NCBI GenBank assembly: GCA_023227945.1
Contig: JALOCC010000035.1
Location: 1 to 19,655, forward strand
Origin: Candidatus Omnitrophota bacterium
GTDB taxonomy: Bacteria > Omnitrophota > Gorgyraeia > Duberdicusellales > 4484-171
DNA length: 19,655 nt
Reading direction: 5' to 3'
Under the pieces are notes generated by a model, which did no database searches, was not told where the DNA came from, and saw nothing but the letters and a program-made list of their open reading frames with translations. This document shows positions 1 to 6,444 of this stretch, one piece after another. Each line of letters opens with the position of its first letter. Positions within the stretch are counted from its first letter, which is position 1. Position numbers and translations under genes: made by a program.

Positions 1-465
1 TTGCAAAGCCGTTTTATCGCAGATTAACTTTACTACGTTCGGATTATTTACGTCTTCATTCGCCTCAATCTTTTTTCTAACCGTAGCCATAAGTGTAGTT
101 GGATTGTTAACCATTTCTCTGGCAAGGCTATCAATAGTTGATTGATGCATAATAGGCTCGTCTGCCTGGATATTTATGACTATTTTTGCATCGATATCTC
201 TTACTGCTTCCGCTATCCTATCGGTGCCTGATTGATGTTTTGTCGAAGTCATAACGGCCTTGGCACCAAAACTTTCAGCAGCTTCCTTTACTTTTATATC
301 ATCACAGGCAATTATCAAATCATCAAGAAGGCTTGCTTTAGATGCATTTTCCCAGACCCACTGAATTAGCGGTTTGCCTAAAACTTGCCGTAATAACTTA
401 TGCGACAGCCTGGTAGATTCATAACGCGCAGGAATAACCCCAATTACGTCTATATTATTTTGCAT
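1..465 (-). CDS. kdsB: 3-deoxy-manno-octulosonate cytidylyltransferase (CMP-KDO synthetase), 3' end cut off
   Basis: The enzyme activates KDO with CTP to give CMP-KDO in the cytoplasm, before KDO is added to lipid A. Only the N-terminal 155 residues lie in the window; the family is about 245 residues long. The nucleotide-binding loop IPARYESTRLSHK is at residues 11-23, followed by GKPLIQWVWENA, IIACDD, the family block TKHQSGTDRIAEAV, NIQADEP, and near the edge NPNVVKLICD. The family loop normally reads STR-F/L-PGK; here PG is replaced by SH while the Lys is kept, and the usual ATD reads ACD. The ATG at 463-465 lies inside the end of the upstream heptose kinase gene (11-base overlap), so translation is probably coupled. 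The family assignment is firm; the start is supported by the family's normal N-terminus. Confidence 0.93.
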   Translation of the reverse strand, partial: MQNNIDVIGVIPARYESTRLSHKLLRQVLGKPLIQWVWENASKASLLDDLIIACDDIKVKEAAESFGAKAVMTSTKHQSGTDRIAEAVRDIDAKIVINIQADEPIMHQSTIDSLAREMVNNPTTLMATVRKKIEANEDVNNPNVVKLICDKTALQ

Positions 466-1438
466 TAATTCTTTGTAATAATTCTTTTCTGTCAGTGGTT
501 GCCGCTCCTAGTTTTTCCACTACGATACCTGCAGCAAAATTAGAAATTAAAGCAGCTTCATAAAAACTTGCATGCGCGGCAAGCGCCAGGGTAAACGCAG
601 AAATCACAGTATCTCCTGCTCCGGTTACATCATATACCTCCGCAGCCATTGTCGGTATATGATAATGCGAGGCGTCCGCAAAAAGCATCATACCGTCTTC
701 GCCTAAGGTAATAAGCAAAGATTTGGGATTGAGTTTCTGCATTATCGTTTTTCCTAAAAGCGGAATTTCTTCTTTACTGCGTATTTTCATATTCGCTGCA
801 GCCTGCGCTTCTTTCAGGTTTGGAGTAAGAGAGGTTACATTAGTATAATAATCTATGTGTTCTTCTTTGGGGTCAACTGTCACGATTTTTTTCTTACGCG
901 TGCAAAGCTCAACCAAATCCCCTACCAGGTTAGGGTTAACTACACCTTTACCATAATCTTCGATAATAACCGCATCAAACTTATCTATATTTTGCGATAT
1001 TCTTCTGTACAGCATCTTGCTGGTTTCATAAGAAAGGAATTCTACTGATTCCCAGTCAAGCCGGACAATCTGCTGATGCTGTGCGATGATACGAGTCTTA
1101 AGCGTTGTGGGCCTGTTTTTATCATTAACAATCAACTCGCTGCCAATTCCCCCTTTCTTAATCAACGAAGATAAAACATTTCCGAAGTGGTCGCGCCCCA
1201 GGCAGCCGCAAAGGCTTACGTTTGCGCCCAAAGAAACAAGATTCAAGCCTACGTTAGCTGCGCCTCCACAAACAAAATTCTCCCGGTTTGCCCAGACAAC
1301 CGGAACCGGAGCTTCAGGAGAAACTCTTTCAACTTTTCCAAAAATATAATGGTCAAGGACAAGGTCTCCCACAACCATAATATTCTTGTTCTTAAAACGT
1401 GAAATTACCTTAGTAAGTTTATTTTTATCGATATGCAT
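455..1438 (-). CDS. hldE: D-glycero-beta-D-manno-heptose-7-phosphate kinase (standalone HldE kinase domain, PfkB family)
   Basis: It phosphorylates D-glycero-D-manno-heptose 7-phosphate at C1 in the ADP-heptose pathway for the LPS inner core. The protein is about 327 residues and matches only the N-terminal kinase half of E. coli HldE, so the adenylyltransferase (HldC/RfaE2) must be encoded elsewhere. Visible motifs are MVVGDLVLDHYIFGKVERVS near the start with SPEAPVPV (family substrate-binding segment), GGAANVGLNLVSLGA, NPKSLLITLGEDG, and the PfkB signature DVTGAGDTV near residue 268 with its catalytic Asp. I chose the ATG at 1436-1438. A TTG three codons upstream (1447) is also in frame and neither has a clear Shine-Dalgarno site. 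It overlaps kdsB by 11 bases in a shared LPS-core operon. The older symbol is rfaE1. Confidence 0.92.
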   Translation of the reverse strand: MHIDKNKLTKVISRFKNKNIMVVGDLVLDHYIFGKVERVSPEAPVPVVWANRENFVCGGAANVGLNLVSLGANVSLCGCLGRDHFGNVLSSLIKKGGIGSELIVNDKNRPTTLKTRIIAQHQQIVRLDWESVEFLSYETSKMLYRRISQNIDKFDAVIIEDYGKGVVNPNLVGDLVELCTRKKKIVTVDPKEEHIDYYTNVTSLTPNLKEAQAAANMKIRSKEEIPLLGKTIMQKLNPKSLLITLGEDGMMLFADASHYHIPTMAAEVYDVTGAGDTVISAFTLALAAHASFYEAALISNFAAGIVVEKLGAATTDRKELLQRINAK

Positions 1439-1493
1439 AAATTCCAATGTTATATAGATCCTTCAGCCCTTCGGGCTTCAATGGCCCTTGTAT

Positions 1494-1513
1494 AAAAACC
1501 CTTTTTAAGGGTT
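1494..1513 (-). terminator. Probable Rho-independent terminator after the isomerase-like gene
   Basis: The inverted repeat AACCCTT-TTT-AAGGGTT (1497-1513) is followed on the minus strand by TTTATA. It sits 35 bases past the stop codon of the 1548-2468 gene. The stem is only 7 bp and AT-rich and the U-tract is short, so termination may be partial. A second small hairpin, AGCCC-TTC-GGGCT, lies at 1465-1477 between this and hldE. Confidence 0.5.
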
Positions 1514-1547
1514 AATTATATCATGCAAACGGAAAAAATCTACTGTT

Positions 1548-2468
1548 TTAAAGCCAACCACAAGAGGCAAAATACCGTAGTGTTTCTTTTAATTCATCGC
1601 TGCTTGCCGGCTGATGTGCCTCTATTACTTTTAACAGATTAGCCCGCGTAAGATACGTAGAAATTTGCGAAAAGTCAAAATCTCCGCTTAAAGGAGAAAT
1701 ATGATCCTTAAGCCCGTTTATGCCGTGGAGATGAAATCCGAATAAGTAACCATTAAGGCTATCCAGCAAACTATCTTTCTTTATAATGCTTAAACGTTCC
1801 TGTGCCTGGGCGTGGCCTACATCGTGCCAATAGACAAGCCCTTTGCTATTTAATTCTTTTAAGAAAAAGGCTGCTTCTTCGTTGTTTGGTATTTCATTAG
1901 GGTAATAACGGTTTTCAAGGCCTATTTTTATGCCCTTTTTAAGTGCGTATTCGGTTATTTCATCTAAACTTTTCAGGGTAGCACGAAGATACGGCTCTTT
2001 TTTTTCTTCACGCAGCTGTAATATTTTTTCTCGTAAACTATTCGCTTCTTCAGAATGTATTTTCCCTAGGTTATACAAATTAATAAGGGCTTTTATGTAT
2101 TCAGTATCCATCTCAATTGTTCCAGCATGTATTACTACAATTTTTGCATTCAGATTTTCCGCGGTATTGATTGTTTGTTTTGTGTATTTGACGGCGCACT
2201 CTCTCTCATTTTCCGTAAGAGATGAAAGAAAGTAATAGTTGGTAAAAAAGCGGTGGAAAATATTCTGTGGCGGTAAAGGGCAAAAATTATGCACACTGAT
2301 GACATTTATATTGAAATCAGCAAGAAGTGAAGCAATTTTATTTAAACGACTGGCGGTAAAATTATAACCCAGTTCAATTGATTTTATGCCAAGCTTGCTT
2401 ATTCCTGTCAGCATGTCAGGTAAGTTGCATCCTTCAGAATAATTCCAGGTTGTAGAGATGGCTATCAT
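1548..2468 (-). CDS. Sugar phosphate isomerase/epimerase-like TIM barrel (xylose isomerase-like/AP endonuclease 2 superfamily)
   Basis: This 306-residue protein belongs to the xylose-isomerase-like TIM-barrel superfamily, which includes sugar isomerases, epimerases and endonuclease IV. The expected metal-site pieces appear in order along the barrel: GIKSIELGY, VISVHNFCPLP, IVVIHAGTIEM, KIGLENRYYPNE, YWHDVGHAQ, FHLHGINGLKDH and KVIEAHQP, providing Glu, His and Asp ligands. There is no signal peptide, so it is cytosolic. The ATG at 2466-2468 has no clear Shine-Dalgarno site. The reaction cannot be named from sequence. Its place upstream of hldE and kdsB suggests sugar metabolism, but a probable terminator separates it from them. 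Endonuclease IV is less likely, as its characteristic motifs are not evident. Confidence 0.82.
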   Translation of the reverse strand: MIAISTTWNYSEGCNLPDMLTGISKLGIKSIELGYNFTASRLNKIASLLADFNINVISVHNFCPLPPQNIFHRFFTNYYFLSSLTENERECAVKYTKQTINTAENLNAKIVVIHAGTIEMDTEYIKALINLYNLGKIHSEEANSLREKILQLREEKKEPYLRATLKSLDEITEYALKKGIKIGLENRYYPNEIPNNEEAAFFLKELNSKGLVYWHDVGHAQAQERLSIIKKDSLLDSLNGYLFGFHLHGINGLKDHISPLSGDFDFSQISTYLTRANLLKVIEAHQPASSDELKETLRYFASCGWL

Positions 2469-2559
2469 AGTAATTTAAATAAGGAAGGATTTTATAAAAC
2501 GCGCAGCTATAAGATTGCTAGCTACCGGCCATAATAAGCAAATATTCTGTTTAGTTTGG

Positions 2560-3063
2560 TTACATTTTATCGAATGTCGTGCTTGTTTTACGTTCTTTCT
2601 CTTTTCTCTCCAATTCCTTTTCGTCATCTTCGAAAATTGTATGAGATGCACGTTTCGATGAAGAATCTTCACCCATTAAAGTATTTCTCTCCTCGTAATT
2701 TTCAAGCAACTGCGATAATCTTGCGCCTAAATGCTTTTTAATGGTTTTTAATTTTTTCTCGTAATAAGATATTAATTTTTGGTTTTTTACCAAAATTTCT
2801 TTTTCACATTTTTCGTAAACGCCCTTGTCTGCCAGGTCTTTATCGTTTGGAAAAAGCTCCTTTAAAATATCCTGCCAATAGCGGATAAGATCTTCTTTAT
2901 TGCCTTCCTTTGCCATCCTTATTTCATCTTCCAGTTCTTTCTCCAAATCTATTCTTAGTTCATAAGAAGTCTTCGTTCTCTCATATTCGCCTTTTATTTC
3001 GTCCAGTTTCTTTTGGGCCTTTTTATATTCTACGATTAAGTTTCTCAAGCGGGAAATATCCAT
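2560..3063 (-). CDS. Small charged coiled-coil protein, unknown function
   Basis: I do not recognise a family for this 167-residue cytosolic protein. It is very rich in Lys and Glu. Residues 5-60 and about 90-125 have long heptad-like stretches, separated by a short block with KELFPNDKDLADKG. The C-terminal 30 residues form an alternating acidic/basic tail containing DDEKELERKEKERK. There is no signal peptide or membrane segment. A strong Shine-Dalgarno site (GGAGG at 3068-3072, 4 bases before the ATG) fixes the start and makes this a real gene. Two inverted repeats (3073-3176) lie directly upstream of that site. A structural or scaffolding role is only a guess from composition. Confidence 0.72.
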   Translation of the reverse strand: MDISRLRNLIVEYKKAQKKLDEIKGEYERTKTSYELRIDLEKELEDEIRMAKEGNKEDLIRYWQDILKELFPNDKDLADKGVYEKCEKEILVKNQKLISYYEKKLKTIKKHLGARLSQLLENYEERNTLMGEDSSSKRASHTIFEDDEKELERKEKERKTSTTFDKM

Positions 3064-3072
3064 ATTGCCTCC

Positions 3073-3101
3073 TTAGTTCTCCGCCGTAGGCGGATAACTA
3101 A
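3073..3101. repeat. Palindrome abutting the ribosome binding site of the coiled-coil gene
   Basis: The arms TTAGTT-C-TCCGCC and GGCGGA-T-AACTAA flank a GTA loop, giving 12 paired bases with one central mismatch. The left arm begins inside the GGAGG Shine-Dalgarno site of the 2560-3063 gene (sharing base 3073's neighbourhood at 3068-3072), so in mRNA the hairpin would sit directly beside it. It may control translation, or be a copy of a dispersed GC-rich palindrome. A related CCGTAGGCGGA string occurs near 18855 inside bamA. Confidence 0.6.
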
Positions 3102-3176
3102 CCCCGCAGCACTTCTGGAAATTTTCACGCTCGCTTTGCGACCAGGAAAATTTCCAGATATATGGGTGCAAGGGGT
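3101..3176. repeat. 76-base compound inverted repeat (extended stem-loop)
   Basis: Nested complementarity runs from outside in: ACCCC (3101-3105) with GGGGT (3172-3176), GCAC (3109-3112) with GTGC (3166-3169), a perfect 12-bp stem CTGGAAATTTTC (3115-3126) with GAAAATTTCCAG (3146-3157), and TCGC-TTT-GCGA (3131-3141) in the apical loop. No plausible gene covers it. It could be a small non-autonomous mobile palindrome (MITE-like) or a structured leader of the downstream minus-strand gene. Confidence 0.7.
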
Positions 3177-3199
3177 AAATTATTTATCCGCTCTTGGCG

Positions 3200-3242
3200 A
3201 AAAAAAATTAACTTCTACGGGCACGCCTTCGGCAAGGCCGTG
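3200..3242 (-). terminator. Possible terminator after the exported-protein gene
   Basis: On the minus strand a hairpin with CACG/CGTG and CCTT/AAGG stem segments (3222-3242, one bulge) lies 27 bases past the stop at 3269. Fourteen bases further on is a run of eight T (3200-3207). The gap between hairpin and T-run is longer than in a classic intrinsic terminator, so this is tentative. Confidence 0.3.
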
Positions 3243-3268
3243 GTTTCTTTATAATGATTTCTTGATCT

Positions 3269-3673
3269 TTAATAGAAAACCGGCGATAACCCTTTATTTT
3301 TCTTTTCTACTCCAAATTCTGGCCTGTATATTTCAAGCACTTCGCCTGTATCCTTATCGACAAAAACCCAAACTTCTCCGGGAGGATTTTTAAAATTAAA
3401 AAGTACAGCCCGGTAATTTTTCATAAAACCCCTTTCGAAAAGCTTAAAATTAGGCGAATTTTGCAAATCTGCCATCTTGTTCACTTTTTCGCGCCACATT
3501 TTATTATTTTGATCGTAAATTATTTCAACTCTATAAAGATCAAATCCGTCTTTATTCAATGCTTTAGTCGCTGCTTCTACGATTTCATACTTTGATAATT
3601 CTTTTTTTAAAGCCGCATAGGAAGGGAAAATACATAAAAAAGTAAGTGTTACTAATATTATATTTTTGCACAT
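3269..3673 (-). CDS. Small exported protein, PepSY-like C-terminus, unknown function
   Basis: The mature part of this 134-residue protein has no name I can give. Residues 1-20 form a Sec signal peptide (short positive start, hydrophobic ILVTLTFLCIFP, probable cleavage after SYA), so it is periplasmic or secreted. A helix EIVEAATKALNKDG is followed by a beta-rich end with WVFVDKDTGEVLEIYRPE, resembling the strand-turn-strand of PepSY-type domains. The start is the ATG at 3671-3673: GGGGG at 3681-3685 lies 7 bases upstream, and the promoter at 3698-3725 fits that start. The reading frame stays open 15 codons further upstream, but that would run across the Shine-Dalgarno site and the promoter -10 box. 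It is probably a single-gene unit. Confidence 0.75.
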   Translation of the reverse strand: MCKNIILVTLTFLCIFPSYAALKKELSKYEIVEAATKALNKDGFDLYRVEIIYDQNNKMWREKVNKMADLQNSPNFKLFERGFMKNYRAVLFNFKNPPGEVWVFVDKDTGEVLEIYRPEFGVEKKNKGLSPVFY

Positions 3674-3697
3674 ACATATACCCCCTTTACTATATGT

Positions 3698-3725
3698 ATT
3701 ATACGTATACTCAAGCAATCTGCAA
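3698..3725 (-). promoter_or_regulatory. Sigma70-type promoter of the exported-protein gene
   Basis: On the minus strand, TTGCAG (3720-3725) and a perfect TATAAT (3698-3703) are separated by 16 bases. The expected start point leaves a leader of roughly 18 bases carrying the GGGGG ribosome binding site. This is the conventional arrangement, in contrast to the very short leaders of bamA and lpxA. Confidence 0.6.
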
Positions 3726-3733
3726 CACTTTTT

Positions 3734-3792
3734 AACCGCAGATGATTACAGATTTGTCAGCCACCTATAATTTTCTGCCCGTGCTAATCTGT
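3734..3792. repeat. Degenerate inverted repeat, CAGATT/AATCTG type
   Basis: ACAGATT (3748-3754) pairs with AATCTGT (3786-3792), inside a stretch that also carries ACCGCAGATGATT and a second partial copy. This resembles the decayed CACAGATT-type dispersed repeats I recall from many environmental bacterial genomes; that comparison is from memory. It fills the gap between the hemW-like gene and the exported-protein gene. Confidence 0.45.
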
Positions 3793-3801
3793 GTAGAAAA
3801 A

Positions 3802-4923
3802 TTATAATAACTGAGACGAAATGGAGTCGCAAAATAGAAGCCCTTTCTCAGTTACGCTAACAGCCTTTGGTTGTTTATTGGTAATGCGGTATTTTAAAAG
3901 TTTTTCTTTAACAAGCATTTTTATAGCGCCCTTTTCCAGAGCCATAAAATCAAAACCGGTTCTTTTTCTAAACCAGCCAAAATCAATACCGTCTATGGTG
4001 CGTATTTTTATTGCTGCTGTTTCGAGCGCAGCTTTCTTTGCAGATAGTTTTTCTGTCGAACAAACTACAGATTTTCCTTTTTGCATCTTTCGTATATACT
4101 CCTTGATTCCAGAAATGTTTTTTTCTCTAACCCCATTTATAAAGGATACCGCAGACACACCTACTCCCATATAGGAATTATTCTCCCAATAATTCAGATT
4201 ATGCTTGCATTCAAAGCCTCTTTTGGCAAAATTTGATATTTCGTACTGCCGGAATTTTTGCTTAGGCAGATAATCCATAGTTAATTTATACATTCTGGCG
4301 CAGATACTATCGGGTAACGGAACGACAACTTTGTTTTTTACATTTTTAAAGAGCTGAGTATGGCGTTCATAGGTTAATGAATAACATGAAATATGCTTAA
4401 CCGGCAGTTTGACCGCCGCTCTAAGTTCATCTCGCCAATCGGCTACTGTTTCGCTCCAAACACCAAAAATTAAATCAATGTTTATGTTACTAAACCCGTT
4501 TTTTTCTGCAAGACGAATAGATTCAAGGGCGCGGCCGGAGTTGTGAATTCTACCAAGAGCTTTTAGTTTTTTATCGTTTAGGGATTGGACGCCTATGCTT
4601 ATACGATTTACGCCGCTTCCTCGTAAAAGTTTTATCTTTTCCTGTGACAGAGTTTCAGGGTTTGCTTCTATTGTAAACTCGTTGCACTTTTTTGAAATGC
4701 TGCTTAACGCTTTAAGCAACTCATGAAGCAATGGGATATCCAGGCTGGTTGGTGTTCCCCCGCCTATATAAATAGTATAGAATTTTTCATTTAAAAGCTT
4801 AATTTGCCTGCTAATAGTTTTAATGTAAGCCTGTGCTAATTCTTTTTCGTAACCGATGCTATAGAAATCGCAATATAGGCATTTTTTAGCGCAAAACGGA
4901 ATGTGAATGTATAGTGAAGTCAT
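3802..4923 (-). CDS. hemW: HemW-like radical SAM protein (coproporphyrinogen III oxidase-like)
   Basis: HemW proteins bind heme and a [4Fe-4S]/SAM centre in the cytoplasm and are thought to deliver heme; they are often mislabelled as coproporphyrinogen oxidase. This 373-residue protein has SLYIHIPFCAKKCLYCDFYS with cluster ligands C11, C15 and C18, the SAM-binding block YIGGGTPTSL, TIEANPETL, RISIGVQSLNDKKLKALGR, NINIDLIFG and the HemW block YEISNFAKRGFECKHNLNYW. The start is the ATG at 4921-4923, just before the family's conserved start; a possible AGGTAGC lies upstream. An in-frame extension to 4983 would run through repeat DNA and is not credible. One oddity: the usual G-x-GAHS segment reads GVGVSAVS, lacking the conserved His. 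HemW rather than HemN is favoured by length and by the C-terminal blocks. Confidence 0.88.
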   Translation of the reverse strand: MTSLYIHIPFCAKKCLYCDFYSIGYEKELAQAYIKTISRQIKLLNEKFYTIYIGGGTPTSLDIPLLHELLKALSSISKKCNEFTIEANPETLSQEKIKLLRGSGVNRISIGVQSLNDKKLKALGRIHNSGRALESIRLAEKNGFSNINIDLIFGVWSETVADWRDELRAAVKLPVKHISCYSLTYERHTQLFKNVKNKVVVPLPDSICARMYKLTMDYLPKQKFRQYEISNFAKRGFECKHNLNYWENNSYMGVGVSAVSFINGVREKNISGIKEYIRKMQKGKSVVCSTEKLSAKKAALETAAIKIRTIDGIDFGWFRKRTGFDFMALEKGAIKMLVKEKLLKYRITNKQPKAVSVTEKGLLFCDSISSQLL

Positions 4924-4942
4924 ATTGCTACCTAGACTATTG

Positions 4943-5084
4943 AATAACCAAGTTCCAATTTCCAATAACCAAATAATGACCAATAATCAAATCCCAATGA
5001 TCAAACGAAAAAATTTAATTTTTTGATTATTGGTTATTGAGAATTATAATTTATTTGGTTATTGTACCTTGGTTATTGGTTATT
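4943..5084. repeat. Palindromic AATAACCAA / TTGGTTATT repeat region
   Basis: The left half holds AATAACCAA at 4943 and 4964 plus near copies (ACCAATAATCAAAT). The right half holds TTGGTTATT at 5030, 5055, 5069 and 5076. The halves meet at a symmetric A/T centre (AAAAAATTTAATTTTTT, about 5009-5025), so the whole 142 bases form an imperfect inverted repeat made of short iterated words. It fills almost the entire space between the divergent hemW-like gene and the plus-strand radical SAM operon. It could be a decayed mobile element or a set of binding sites. Confidence 0.7.
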
Positions 5085-5098
5085 TTATAAAACATTTG

Positions 5099-5107
5099 TG
5101 CTATAAT
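5099..5107 (+). promoter_or_regulatory. Extended -10 promoter of the radical SAM operon
   Basis: TGCTATAAT (5099-5107) is a perfect TATAAT with the TGn extension that lets RNA polymerase work without a good -35 box; only a weak TTGGTT lies about 20 bases upstream. A second TATAAT overlaps at 5108-5113. The first box ends 9 bases before the ATG, so the mRNA would begin within about 3 bases of the start codon. Confidence 0.5.
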
Positions 5108-5116
5108 TATAATATA

Positions 5117-6367
5117 ATGAAAAAAAGTGTCTATATAATTCAATGCCCGCCGTCATGGCTTAAGATTGCCCCGCTTTCGCTTGTCTATCTGGAGAATTAT
5201 CTTAAAAATAATGGAATTTCGGTTAAGGTGCGGGATTTAAATGTTGAATTTTTCAGATTACTAAAATTATCGCCTAAAGAGTGGCTAAGCCTAAACGAAA
5301 GTTTCGAAGAAAATTTATTCACTCAGATTGAACATTTCCCCTCTTTCTTCAATGCCTTATATGAAGATATCAAGGATTATGAATATATAGGTTTTTCTCT
5401 CTTAAAAAGAAACAGCAGTTTTTCGTTTGCGCTCGCGCAGAAAATCAGAGAAATGTTTCCTTTAAAAAAAATAATCTTTGGTGGCCCGCATACTCTTTTT
5501 CTGGAACACAAAAATAAGCTGGATAATCAGTCGTTCTGGATAATCGGCGAAGGTGAATATGCAACACTTAAAATACTTAACGGTACTTCTGAAAGGATTC
5601 AGCATTTTGAAGAGATAGAAAACCTTGATAAGCTTTCTTTTCTTGATTTTAGCTGTCTTGATATGAAAAGTTATTCAAACGCTATCCCCCTGTTAAGTTC
5701 GCGAGGCTGTAGGTTCAGCTGCAATTTTTGTTCAGAAAGGAAATTGTATAAAAAATTCAGGCAGCATAGCCCAAGGTATATCTGTGATTTGATAAAATGC
5801 CTAACTGAAAAACACAAAATAAATACTTTTGTTTTTTGCGATTCTTTGATAAATTACAGCAATCAATGGCTCGAAGAATTTTGTTTGGGTTTATTGAAAA
5901 GCAAGCTGAAGATAAAATGGGAGGCCCAAATGCGGGTAGATGAAAAATTCGACAAAAATCTTGGCAAATTGATGAAAAATAGCGGCTGTTACAATCTTTT
6001 TGTCGGACTAGAGAGCGCTTCTGCTAATACGCTAAAAAATATGAACAAAGGCTTTAGCCCTAAGGCGGCATTGAGTTTTTTCAAAACGCTATCGGAGTCA
6101 GATTTGCAATTCGAAGTAAGCCTTATATTCGGTTATCCCGGCGAAAGCGAAACTGATTTTAAAGAAACTCTTGATTTTATTATACAAAACAAAAAAATTA
6201 TTCCTAAAATTGCCCAAGCTAACCCTTTTGTCGATTATATGGGTAATTTTCCGGATGGAACTTTCCCCGACGTATCGTCAAATGAACGAATTAAATTATT
6301 TTTACGCGCTATTGAGGCAGAAAAAATCAAATATACTAAAAATTTTATTAATAATCTTGTATATTAA
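5117..6367 (+). CDS. Radical SAM protein with N-terminal B12-binding-type domain, substrate unknown
   Basis: This 416-residue cytosolic protein has the two-part layout of B12-binding-type radical SAM enzymes. The N-terminal Rossmann-like part (about 1-165) includes APLSLVYLENYLKNNG, IIFGGPHTLFL and WIIGEGEYATLKIL. The radical SAM core (about 190-400) starts with SSRGCRFSCNFC, with cluster ligands C198, C202 and C205, then QHSPRYICDLIK, FVFCDSLIN, WEAQMRVDE, LFVGLESASANTLKNMNKG and SLIFGYPGESETDF. I see no clear DxHxxG B12 ligand motif, so cobalamin may not be bound base-off. The ATG at 5117 has no Shine-Dalgarno site; the open frame back to 5030 (TTG) lies in repeat DNA and is rejected. It opens the plus-strand operon. 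Relatives methylate or rearrange varied substrates, so the reaction is not predictable. Confidence 0.85.
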   Translation: MKKSVYIIQCPPSWLKIAPLSLVYLENYLKNNGISVKVRDLNVEFFRLLKLSPKEWLSLNESFEENLFTQIEHFPSFFNALYEDIKDYEYIGFSLLKRNSSFSFALAQKIREMFPLKKIIFGGPHTLFLEHKNKLDNQSFWIIGEGEYATLKILNGTSERIQHFEEIENLDKLSFLDFSCLDMKSYSNAIPLLSSRGCRFSCNFCSERKLYKKFRQHSPRYICDLIKCLTEKHKINTFVFCDSLINYSNQWLEEFCLGLLKSKLKIKWEAQMRVDEKFDKNLGKLMKNSGCYNLFVGLESASANTLKNMNKGFSPKAALSFFKTLSESDLQFEVSLIFGYPGESETDFKETLDFIIQNKKIIPKIAQANPFVDYMGNFPDGTFPDVSSNERIKLFLRAIEAEKIKYTKNFINNLVY

Positions 6368-6391
6368 CGCGTTACCTTCACTCCAAGTGGA

Positions 6392-6421
6392 CTCGCCTGA
6401 ATATTTTTATATTGTGGCGAG
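6392..6421. repeat. Small hairpin between the first two radical SAM genes
   Basis: CTCGCC (6392-6397) and GGCGAG (6416-6421) pair across an 18-base AT-rich loop, in the 77-base gap before the ATG at 6445. There is no T-run, so it is not a terminator. It may affect mRNA processing between the two genes or be a repeat remnant. Confidence 0.35.
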
Positions 6422-6444
6422 GCTACGTGTTACGTGATACTTTA

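Noticed and set aside
2475..2672. Possible small gene in the gap before the isomerase-like gene
   Set aside because: It overlaps the 3' end of the well-supported coiled-coil gene in another frame, has no ribosome binding site and shows no recognisable features.
3136..3393. 85-codon plus-strand frame
   Set aside because: It runs through the compound hairpin and antisense into the exported-protein gene; no start signal or domain.
4924..4983. 20-residue extension of the HemW-like protein
   Set aside because: It is encoded by repeat DNA. HemW proteins begin just before the LYIHIPFC segment, which fits the ATG at 4923.
4943..5084. CRISPR array or replication-origin iterons
   Set aside because: The words are short, irregularly spaced and inverted about a centre, without uniform spacers. 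No initiator gene or recognisable DnaA-box cluster is next to them.
5030..5116. N-terminal extension of the first radical SAM protein
   Set aside because: It starts at a TTG inside the palindromic repeat and encodes repeat-derived residues. The ATG at 5117 matches the family start.
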